From the NCBI GenBank assembly GCA_024233935.1, contig JACKOY010000004.1, positions 1-64,000 of the forward strand: a DNA stretch of 64,000 bases. Reading direction: 5' to 3'. The translations under genes and the position numbers were made by a program. Under the pieces are notes generated by a model. It was not told where the DNA came from. It saw nothing but the letters and a program-made list of their open reading frames with translations, and searched no databases. This stretch comes from Spirochaetales bacterium. Lineage in GTDB: Bacteria > Spirochaetota > Leptospiria > Leptospirales > Leptonemataceae. Shown one piece after another: positions 57,452-64,000 of the stretch. Every line of letters starts with the position of its first letter. Within the stretch, counting starts at the first letter, position 1.

Positions 57452-59377
57452 ATGGAAAAGGAATCCTTATACTACCTGGTGCGCGACACGGTCGCCACCT
57501 TTGCAGAGCGACCGATCTACTGGGTCAAGCCCGATGGTCAGAACTTCGCGGCGGTCAGTTACTTCAACTGGCGGGCCGACATGAAGCGTTTCTCGGCCTT
57601 TCTTTTGCACAAGCTCGATGTCAAGCACGGCGATCGGGTGGGCCTGCTGTGCGACAATCGTTACGAGTGGAATTTGATCTGTATGGGCATAGACACGATC
57701 GGCGCCATTGATGTGCCGCGTGGTTGTGACGCCACTCCCGAAGACATTAAATACATCTTAAACCATACGGAGTGCGGCGTTGTCGTGGTCGAGCACGAGA
57801 AGATGTTGCGCAACCTGGTGGCGCTCATCGGCGAGCTTCCGCACATCAAACATGTGATCTCTATTGTCGAGCCCTCGAAGTACAAAAAGCTCGATGATCT
57901 CAAGAATAAACTCGGAAAGGTAAAACTGCACTTCTTCCTCGATGTACTCACGATCGGTGAAGAATTGTTGGATCAGCATGGAGAGGGTGCGCTCAAGAAA
58001 CGGGGCGAGGCCATTCGACCCCACGATCTGGCGACCATCATTTATACCAGCGGCACGACCGGCGCTCCCAAGGGTGTGATGCTGGATCACCGCAACTTCT
58101 GCTGGGAGATTTCCCAGGTACAGCAGACCCTGCCTCTAAATGAGCGCGATCGAATCGTCGTGTTCTTGCCGCCCTGGCACATTGCCGAACGCGTGCTCGA
58201 AGTCACACTCATGGCCTGCGGTTGCAGCATGGCGCCTTCCAGCGTGCTGCATCTGGCTGGAGATCTGGGCGCCATCAAACCGACCTTGATGGTTTCGGTG
58301 CCCCGGGTCTGGGAAGGCCTGTACAATCGGGTCATGGACAACGTGCGCAAGCAGCCCGAGAAGACCCAGAAGATCTTCAACTTTGCGCGCGACACGGCGC
58401 TGACCTACACCGACATCCTGGACAATCTGCTGGACCGTTTTGCACACACGGAAGAGGAATCGACGAAGGATCGCATCGCACGACGCGGCATCGCACTGCT
58501 CTTGTTTCCGGTCTTTGCTGTGCTGAACGTGGTTGCCCAGATCATCCTCAAGAAGGTGAGGGGGATTCTCGGGGGACGCGTGCGCTACGCGATTTCCGGC
58601 GCCGGGGCCATTCCCGAACATGTGGCCACGTTCTTTCGTGCGGTCGGCATCCCCATTCTGGACGGTTACGGCATGACCGAGACCACGGCTTTGAGTGTCG
58701 TGGGGGAACTGCCCTGGCCGACCCGCGGTGCAGTCGGCAAACCGTTGCCCGGCGTTCAAATTCAGTTGCGCGAAGACAACGGTCGCGTTGTCAGTCGGCC
58801 GGGTGTGAAGGGTGTGCTCTGGCACAAGGGCCCCCATGTGATGCGCGGCTACTACAAAGAGAAAGAAAAAACCGATGCTGTGCTTCAGGACGGCTGGCTG
58901 AACTCGGGCGACATCTTCATGTGGACCATGGACGGTGAATTGAAATTTGCCGGCCGCGCCAAAGACACGATCGTGCTTGCCGGTGGAGAGAACGTCGAGC
59001 CGGGCCCAATCGAAATCAAACTTCAAGAAAGTGAATACATCAACCAGGCGGTGGTTGTGGGGCAGGACCGCAAAACGCTTACCGCGTTGCTTGTTCCCAA
59101 CTGGGATCGGGTGCGCGAAGAGTTTCCCGATCTCAAACTGCCGGAAGAAGCAGGCGCCTGGAATGACCATCAGCAGGCCCGCCACTTCTTCCACGATGTT
59201 GTTAAAGACAAGGTGTCCGGCGCAAATGGCTTTAAGGCCTTCGAACGTGTGACCGGTTTCTACCTGCTCGGCAAAGAACTCGAGAAGGGGAAAGAGATGA
59301 CCGAGACCATGAAGGTGAAACGAAACGTCGTGTTTGATATTTACAAGAGCGAAATTGATTCGCTTTATAAAGACTGA
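57452..59377 (+). CDS. Long-chain fatty-acid-CoA ligase
   Basis: 641 residues. AMP-binding motif IIYTSGTTGAPKGVMLDH, then YGMTETTALSVVGELPWPTRGAVG and the C-terminal WLNSGDIFMWTMDGELKFAGRAKDTIVLAGGENVEPGPIE hinge. This is the long-chain acyl-CoA synthetase (FadD15/ACSL-like) group. It activates fatty acids to acyl-CoA. Its neighbours, two acyl-CoA dehydrogenases and a TetR regulator, converge on it. Confidence 0.94.
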   Translation: MEKESLYYLVRDTVATFAERPIYWVKPDGQNFAAVSYFNWRADMKRFSAFLLHKLDVKHGDRVGLLCDNRYEWNLICMGIDTIGAIDVPRGCDATPEDIKYILNHTECGVVVVEHEKMLRNLVALIGELPHIKHVISIVEPSKYKKLDDLKNKLGKVKLHFFLDVLTIGEELLDQHGEGALKKRGEAIRPHDLATIIYTSGTTGAPKGVMLDHRNFCWEISQVQQTLPLNERDRIVVFLPPWHIAERVLEVTLMACGCSMAPSSVLHLAGDLGAIKPTLMVSVPRVWEGLYNRVMDNVRKQPEKTQKIFNFARDTALTYTDILDNLLDRFAHTEEESTKDRIARRGIALLLFPVFAVLNVVAQIILKKVRGILGGRVRYAISGAGAIPEHVATFFRAVGIPILDGYGMTETTALSVVGELPWPTRGAVGKPLPGVQIQLREDNGRVVSRPGVKGVLWHKGPHVMRGYYKEKEKTDAVLQDGWLNSGDIFMWTMDGELKFAGRAKDTIVLAGGENVEPGPIEIKLQESEYINQAVVVGQDRKTLTALLVPNWDRVREEFPDLKLPEEAGAWNDHQQARHFFHDVVKDKVSGANGFKAFERVTGFYLLGKELEKGKEMTETMKVKRNVVFDIYKSEIDSLYKD

Positions 59378-59386
59378 TTCGTTGCC

Positions 59387-60604
59387 TCAGGTTACGCGCC
59401 GGGCTTCGGCCCGGGCAATGATCTGTTTTTGTATTTCAGATGTACCGCCCCCGATCTCGGCGATTTTGATGTCGCGGTAAAGCCGGGCCACACGGTACTC
59501 TTCCATGTAGCCCGCCCCACCGTGAATCTGCACAGCCATGTTGGTCACTTCGCGGGCGAAAGTCGACGCCATCAGTTTGACCTCCGCCGCCCGGGCCGTC
59601 AGATCAATCGGATGGCCGTTGTGCAGCTTTCTGCGTCCACCGCTTTCCAGATGACGATCGAACAACCAGGCCGTTTCCATCAGAAGCATGTACGAGGCTT
59701 CGTAGCGAGTCACCATATCGGCCAGCATGTACGCCACGCTCTGGTGTTTTGAGATGGGTCGCCCGAAAGATTTTCGTTCCCGTGAATAACGGCGCGCATC
59801 GGTCAGGCAGGCAGCCATGACACCCACACTGTAGGCAGCAAGGGCCAGGCGTTCTTTGTTGAACGCTTCCATGGTGATGCGAAAGCCGCGGCCGATTCCT
59901 CCGAGAAGCGAGTCGGCCGGCAGCTGCACGTCTTCAAAAAAGATTTCGCCGGTCGGGGATGCCCGCAGGCCCATCTTGCGCATGGCCTTACCCCGACTGA
60001 TTCCGGGGGTCTGCATATCGACAATGAAATGGGTGAGGCCACGGTCCTTGCCATCACCTGTGCGCACGCGCGCCAGCACCAGGGCATAGTCGCAGATGGG
60101 CGCGTTGGTGATGTAGGTTTTCTGACCATTCAGAACAAAGCCGTCGCGGGTTTGCGCGGCCGTAGTTCGGAGCGCCGAAACGTCCGAGCCGGCCCCTGGC
60201 TCGGTCACGGCCAGAGCGCCGATGATCTCGCCGCGCAAGAGGGGCGGCAAAAACTGCTGGCGTTGCGCGTCGGTTCCGTGCACGCCGATCGGGCCACCGA
60301 AGAGTCCCGCCGAAGCGCCGGCCGAAAAAAAAGTCGAGCCGCAACTCTCGGCCAGAATGATCTGGGCCAGGGTGGCCTGAACGTAGGTCGCACCTTGCCC
60401 GCCGTAGCGTGGTTCAAACAGAAGGCCCAGATATCCGACCCGGGCGAGTTTGTTGTAGAGTTCGCGCGGAATTTCCTGACGCTCGTCGATTTCGTCAGCG
60501 ATTGGAGCGATCTCCTTGTGGCAAAAGGAGCGAAAGCTGTCGGCGAAGGCGGCATCCTCTGCGCTCAGTTCCAGGTCCATTGCCAGACTTTCCAGGGTTT
60601 GCAT
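59387..60604 (-). CDS. Acyl-CoA dehydrogenase
   Basis: 405 residues. Flavin-binding block VTEPGAGSDVSALRTTA, YITNAPICDYALVLAR, the QIHGGAGYMEEYRVARLYRDIKIAEIGGGTSEIQKQIIAR C-terminus. The usual catalytic Glu of medium-chain enzymes is Gly here (IGGGTSE); the Glu in FNKERLALA probably serves, as in isovaleryl- or long-chain enzymes. It oxidises acyl-CoA to enoyl-CoA. Second gene of the TetR-linked operon, 14 bases after the other dehydrogenase. Confidence 0.94.
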   Translation of the reverse strand: MQTLESLAMDLELSAEDAAFADSFRSFCHKEIAPIADEIDERQEIPRELYNKLARVGYLGLLFEPRYGGQGATYVQATLAQIILAESCGSTFFSAGASAGLFGGPIGVHGTDAQRQQFLPPLLRGEIIGALAVTEPGAGSDVSALRTTAAQTRDGFVLNGQKTYITNAPICDYALVLARVRTGDGKDRGLTHFIVDMQTPGISRGKAMRKMGLRASPTGEIFFEDVQLPADSLLGGIGRGFRITMEAFNKERLALAAYSVGVMAACLTDARRYSRERKSFGRPISKHQSVAYMLADMVTRYEASYMLLMETAWLFDRHLESGGRRKLHNGHPIDLTARAAEVKLMASTFAREVTNMAVQIHGGAGYMEEYRVARLYRDIKIAEIGGGTSEIQKQIIARAEARRVT

Positions 60605-60618
60605 CGTGCTTCTTCCGT

Positions 60619-61764
60619 TTACAAATTGGCGGCAATAATCGAACGCATCATTTCCGAAGTTCCACCGCCGATGGTTCCGAGGCGTGCATCCCGGTAGGCC
60701 CGTTCAATCGGGTACTCGTGGATAAAACAATAACCGCCATGCACCTGGCCCAGGTCGTAGGCCACCTGAATCAAAGCCTCGGAGGTAAAGAGCTTGCCAA
60801 TTGATGATTCGGTCGGCGCGGGCTGCCCCTTGTCTTTTTTGAGGGCGCTACGATACAAGAGCAAGCGAGCGGCATCCAGATACATGCGCGCGCGCGCAAT
60901 CTTGTCCTGAGTGGCCTGAAAACGCATGATCGGTTGTCCAAACTGCACACGGTTTTTTGCGTAGCGCACGGTCTGATCAAGCAGTGACTGCATGGATCCC
61001 AGAGCGCTACCGACCAGAACCGTACGTTCCCATTCCAGAGTGGCGCGGCCAATGCGGGCAAAGCCGGAATCTTCCTTGCTGAGCAAGTTCTCCTCGGGCA
61101 CTTCCATGTCTTCAAAGACGAGTTCGGACGTGGTGCTCGTCCGCATTCCGAGTTTATCCAGGTTCTTGCCGGCGCTGAAGCCCTTGAAGTTCTTTTCGAC
61201 TATAAAGGCCGAGACACCCATCGCCCCGCGGGCCTTGTTTGTGACGGCCATGACCACAAAGACGTCTCCGATCGGTCCGTTGGTGATGAACATCTTGGAG
61301 CCATTGATGATGTAGCGGTCGCCCTTTTTTACGGCGCGGGTTTCCATACTTCCGGCGGCGTCGCTTCCCGAAGCGGGCTCGGTTAGGCCCAGGCCGGCAA
61401 TGCATTCACCGGTCGCCAGGCGCGGCACGTACCGGCGTTTCTGCTCTTCGGTTCCACACAGAACGATCGGCATGCTACCGATGATTGTGTGGGCGCCCCA
61501 GGCAAGTGTGAGACCGCCATCGCCCCCGCCTTCTGCAAAGGCTTCGGTGGCGACGGTCGTAGTCAGACAGTCGGCGCCCTGGCCGCCGTATTCTTCGGGA
61601 AACGGCAGGCCCAGAAGTCCTACCTCGCCCATGCGACGCCAGATGTCCGGATCCCAATGATGATCACGATCGCGTTGCTCGGCGCTCGGCGCCACGTGCT
61701 CGCGCGCAAACTCTCTTACGGAGTCGCGAAATTCGATGATGCCTTCAGGAAGGGCGAAGTTCAT
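60619..61764 (-). CDS. Acyl-CoA dehydrogenase, isovaleryl-like
   Basis: 381 residues. Flavin motif GLGLTEPASGSDAAGSMETRA, MFITNGPIGDVFVVMAVT and VHGGYCFIHEYPIERAYRDARLGTIGGGTSEMMRS. The probable catalytic Glu lies in LEWERTVLV, the isovaleryl/long-chain position. Starts with an ATG overlapping the TetR stop by 4 bp, so it is directly under that regulator. Substrate probably branched or long-chain acyl-CoA. Confidence 0.94.
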   Translation of the reverse strand: MNFALPEGIIEFRDSVREFAREHVAPSAEQRDRDHHWDPDIWRRMGEVGLLGLPFPEEYGGQGADCLTTTVATEAFAEGGGDGGLTLAWGAHTIIGSMPIVLCGTEEQKRRYVPRLATGECIAGLGLTEPASGSDAAGSMETRAVKKGDRYIINGSKMFITNGPIGDVFVVMAVTNKARGAMGVSAFIVEKNFKGFSAGKNLDKLGMRTSTTSELVFEDMEVPEENLLSKEDSGFARIGRATLEWERTVLVGSALGSMQSLLDQTVRYAKNRVQFGQPIMRFQATQDKIARARMYLDAARLLLYRSALKKDKGQPAPTESSIGKLFTSEALIQVAYDLGQVHGGYCFIHEYPIERAYRDARLGTIGGGTSEMMRSIIAANL

Positions 61765-62411
61765 AGTAGTTCTCGCAAGCGGTCTGCTGACGGCGCGCGC
61801 CCAAAACTGCCCGAGGCGATAAACACGCGCAGTCTGCGGCGCACGTCTTTGATCTGCCGGGAACTGACCTTACGTCCCGGCGCATACAGGCCGGTCGATA
61901 GCGCGGTCAGGGTCATTTCTACTGCGCCAAAATAGACGAAGCTCAACAGGCGCGGGTCGGATTCGGCCGGTAGCTCACCGTGTTCGATGCCCTCCCGGAA
62001 AATATCTTCGATGAGGCCGATGATGCGCCGGACGATTTCCAGGTCGGGCAGGTCTTTGATGTGGTGAGCCCGAACAATCTCTTGAACGAGGAGTTTGATG
62101 ACGTCCGGGCGTGCAATCAGCGTGTCCAACATGTAGTCGGAGATCTCGGCCAGCTTTTCGACGCAACTGACCTCCAGGGCCAGAATGCGTCGGATGCGTT
62201 CTTCGAAGCGTTCCCAGAGCGATTCGAAGATGGCCGAAAGCACCCGTTCTTTGGCCCCGAAGTAGTGGTAGACCAAACCGTAGGCCACGCCAGCCCGATC
62301 GGCAATGTCGGAGATACGGGTCTGGTGATAGCCCTTTTCGGCCACAACCTCGATGGCCGCGGCGAGGATATCGGACTGGCGTTCTCGTTTCTGTCGGCTG
62401 CGGACGGGCAT
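61761..62411 (-). CDS. TetR-family regulator of the acyl-CoA dehydrogenase operon
   Basis: 216 residues. Helix-turn-helix: ILAAAIEVVAEKGYHQTRISDIADRAGVAYGLVYHYFGAK at residues about 14-53, the classic TetR/FadR-type pattern. The acyl-binding ligand domain follows. It leads the operon with both dehydrogenases and probably binds the two TTGAC dyads upstream of its own start, a common arrangement in fatty-acid-responsive TetR regulators. Confidence 0.93.
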   Translation of the reverse strand: MPVRSRQKRERQSDILAAAIEVVAEKGYHQTRISDIADRAGVAYGLVYHYFGAKERVLSAIFESLWERFEERIRRILALEVSCVEKLAEISDYMLDTLIARPDVIKLLVQEIVRAHHIKDLPDLEIVRRIIGLIEDIFREGIEHGELPAESDPRLLSFVYFGAVEMTLTALSTGLYAPGRKVSSRQIKDVRRRLRVFIASGSFGRAPSADRLRELL

Positions 62412-62476
62412 GCTGGTATCGGCAAGTCACCGGAGTTCGGGGGCCCCCAAATGGCACCGGAGGCCACTTCCCAATA

Positions 62477-62511
62477 TTGACATCCATGTCAATGATTGAC
62501 GTGTCAGTCAA
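62477..62511. promoter_or_regulatory. Two palindromic operators between TetR and DUF971 genes
   Basis: TTGACATCCATGTCAA (62477-62492) is a perfect dyad of seven-base arms around CC. TTGACGTGTCAGTCAA (62496-62511) has TTGAC/GTCAA arms around six bases. The pair, 19 bp apart start to start, sits 66-100 bp upstream of the TetR start and 58-92 bp before DUF971, so the regulator could control both. Confidence 0.75.
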
Positions 62512-62568
62512 TTCCTTTTCCAGAAATTTCGTCGCAGGCAAAGCGCGCTCCCGGGAGCCTGCCGGACC

Positions 62569-62865
62569 ATGCTCGACCGAATTCCCGACGATATCCGCTA
62601 CGACGAGACCCACCTGCACATTCGCTGGAAGGATGGCCGCGACTGTTCGTATGAATTGCTGCCACTCCGCAAAGAGTGTCCCTGCGCCAGTTGCCGGGGC
62701 GGTCACGGCGTGACCGTGAAACGAACCACGGACGCCATCACCACAATCCGCATGGTTTCCTGGAAGAAGGTCGGTCGCTATGCATTACAGTTTACCTGGT
62801 CGGACAATCACGATCTGGGAATCTATACCTACGACTGGTTGCGGGAAAGGTGCGAGGGGCAGTGA
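62569..62865 (+). CDS. DUF971 protein
   Basis: 98 residues of the gamma-butyrobetaine-hydroxylase N-terminal-like family: HIRWKDGRDCSYELLPLRKECPCASCRGG, with a zinc-site C-x2-C, then GRYALQFTWSDNHDLGIYTYDWLRERC. The family occurs alone in many bacteria, often near Fe-S genes; the biochemical role is uncertain. Divergent from the TetR gene. Confidence 0.9.
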   Translation: MLDRIPDDIRYDETHLHIRWKDGRDCSYELLPLRKECPCASCRGGHGVTVKRTTDAITTIRMVSWKKVGRYALQFTWSDNHDLGIYTYDWLRERCEGQ

Positions 62866-62903
62866 GCCGGGATCAGACCTGCGCTGCGTCTCGGCTGTCC
62901 GAT

Positions 62904-63791
62904 CTATCCTCCCGAACAGATTTGCGAGACCGCGATCGCGTACTTTAAGCTCAGATGGCATTCGACCGACTGGCGTTCCAGGTCGGTCAGGACCCTCTTG
63001 TACACGACGATCTCCGCGATATCCCCGTCGACCGGATTCCCTGTGGCGGAGTTCGCGGTTGTTCCGATGCGCGGCCCGGCGATTCCCCCATTCCAGTTAT
63101 AGGAGTCGTAGAGACTATTCGATGTGCTCGTGACGGTCCCATCCTGGGACCAGGTAACCGTTTGGCCGTCCACCTGCATAAACAGGATTCGAAACTGGTC
63201 CATTGAGACGCCGACTGTGGAGAGGAGGTCGCCATCGATGTCCCGGGACCCCTGGAAGACGTCGTTGCTGCCATTCACCCCAATCCAGAGCCACTCTGCA
63301 AAGACCGAACCCATATCGTTGAAGATGCGCTGGTTGGTCGCCGTGCTTGTCGTTTGCGCGACTACAAATATGGCCGGGCTGGCCGAATCCATGAATTCAG
63401 GAATGTCCATGAAGTCGGGTGTGACGGCCGGGGAGAAGCGCACGACCGGATTTCCGTTCACTACTCCCGTGCGGTACACCGGCTGGCGCCCCGCAGTTCC
63501 TTGAGCGGCGTCGAGTCCGTTGGTAGTCGAGTCGGGCCAGGCGCTCACCGGCGTGCTATCCGACTGGCCTATCGTGTCGGCCTTGAGCCAGAGGGCCAGC
63601 CCCGGGATTAGATCCGGGGATACCGGTGTGATCGCGCTACTTCCGGTAAGAAGAAGGAGCCAGCCAGACGCGTCTTCGCTTTCGTTTCTTTCCCCGCCGA
63701 TCGGCTGCATCCCGACGATCGGATGAAAGATACAAGCGCCAGAAAGCAACGGGGCGAGGGCGATACCGACTGACCGAAACGCCCTGCGCAC
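62904..63791 (-). CDS. LamG/concanavalin-like lipoprotein
   Basis: 295 residues. A signal GIALAPLLSGAC ends in a lipobox Cys. The mature part begins PDLIPGLALWLKADTIG and ends DGDIAEIVVYKRVLTDLERQSVECHLSLKYAI, the pattern of LamG-like jelly-roll domains in secreted proteins of many bacteria. It is probably a surface-exposed carbohydrate- or matrix-binding protein. Exact ligand unknown. Confidence 0.75.
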   Translation of the reverse strand: MRRAFRSVGIALAPLLSGACIFHPIVGMQPIGGERNESEDASGWLLLLTGSSAITPVSPDLIPGLALWLKADTIGQSDSTPVSAWPDSTTNGLDAAQGTAGRQPVYRTGVVNGNPVVRFSPAVTPDFMDIPEFMDSASPAIFVVAQTTSTATNQRIFNDMGSVFAEWLWIGVNGSNDVFQGSRDIDGDLLSTVGVSMDQFRILFMQVDGQTVTWSQDGTVTSTSNSLYDSYNWNGGIAGPRIGTTANSATGNPVDGDIAEIVVYKRVLTDLERQSVECHLSLKYAIAVSQICSGG

Positions 63792-63965
63792 TCAGAATCT
63801 CTGCATCGAGGCGGGCCGCAGTCCAGCGGTTTTTCGCCTGGACCCCTGCTTCGTCCAGCGGGCGGAGTCTTTTTGCCCGGCGCAACAATATCCCTGAACG
63901 CCGGGATGTTTGCATTGACGGCCGGCACGGCTTTGCCCGATGCTCCCGCCGCTCAGCGGACCCAT

Positions 63966-64000
63966 ATGAACAAGCTGTGGTTCTGTTGGGTTTTGTTTTT
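63966..64000 (+). CDS. Possible start of a further exported-protein gene (cut by the window edge)
   Basis: ATG 63966 opens a frame MNKLWFCWVLF, a plausible start of a signal peptide, with GCGGA about ten bases upstream. Only 35 bases are visible, so this is a weak call. The gap 63792-63965 has no other gene. Confidence 0.25.
   Translation, partial: MNKLWFCWVLF

Overview
The window looks like chromosomal DNA of a GC-rich spirochaete of the order Leptospirales, a relative of Leptonema/Turneriella rather than Leptospira proper (GC is well above Leptospira values by eye). The main reasons are family-level resemblances recalled from memory and not searched here: very large Hint-containing proteins of the leptospiral TIGR04388 type, a DUF1564 protein, a DUF1574 protein, an LIC_11073-type lipoprotein, spirochaetal lipoboxes and the block obgE-proB / proA-nadD-LytR_C-rsfS. 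No rRNA, tRNA, CRISPR array or phage was seen.

Region 1 (1-10.5 kb) is the accessory part. It holds two polymorphic-toxin-like reading frames, each with a Hint self-processing domain and a different C-terminal module. Each is followed by overlapping small genes for exported or membrane proteins, which are the immunity candidates. The second reading frame begins mid-protein behind the immunity genes of the first, as a displaced 'orphan' cassette would, and the two share an 87-bp near-identical segment just before the Hint cysteine. Next come a single membrane-protein gene bounded by a 24-bp inverted repeat, a palindrome-rich non-coding stretch, and a complete group II intron (reverse transcriptase/maturase without endonuclease domain, recognisable domains V and VI) lying antisense against the remnant of what may be an XRE-type regulator gene. 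A rhomboid protease gene closes the region.

Region 2 (10.6-25.7 kb) holds housekeeping and envelope genes: a class A penicillin-binding protein, an S1-domain RNA-binding protein, a PHB-depolymerase-like lipoprotein esterase, a divergent TetR/thioesterase pair with two palindromic operators, a thiolase-family protein lacking the usual nucleophilic cysteine, an ECF sigma factor with a soluble zinc-finger anti-sigma factor, rsmI, a FlgM-like protein, a beta-propeller lipoprotein and an Mrp/ApbC ATPase.

Region 3 (25.7-41.7 kb) holds rsfS, a LytR_C protein, nadD, proA, proB and obgE, with two plus-strand genes (DUF4234, DUF1564) inserted between proA and proB. It continues with an adjacent SAM-hydroxide adenosyltransferase/leuA pair, a PlsC-like acyltransferase, the proton- or sodium-pumping pyrophosphatase hppA and a DUF59 Fe-S assembly protein.

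Region 4 (41.7-64 kb) holds two alpha/beta hydrolases, an MBOAT/DUF1574 pair that probably O-acylates an extracytoplasmic glycan, an NrnA-type DHH phosphoesterase, an HD protein with CCA-adding-like layout but no visible nucleotidyltransferase signature, hpt, a GT4 glycosyltransferase, tpx, the murein-recycling ligase mpl, a type-4 uracil-DNA glycosylase and purB. It ends with a fatty-acid degradation block (acyl-CoA ligase, two acyl-CoA dehydrogenases, TetR with two palindromic operators), a DUF971 protein, a LamG-like lipoprotein and the first codons of a possible further gene. Together these genes suggest an organism living on long-chain fatty acids, as leptospires do, with active envelope remodelling and a contact- or secretion-dependent competition locus at the left edge.
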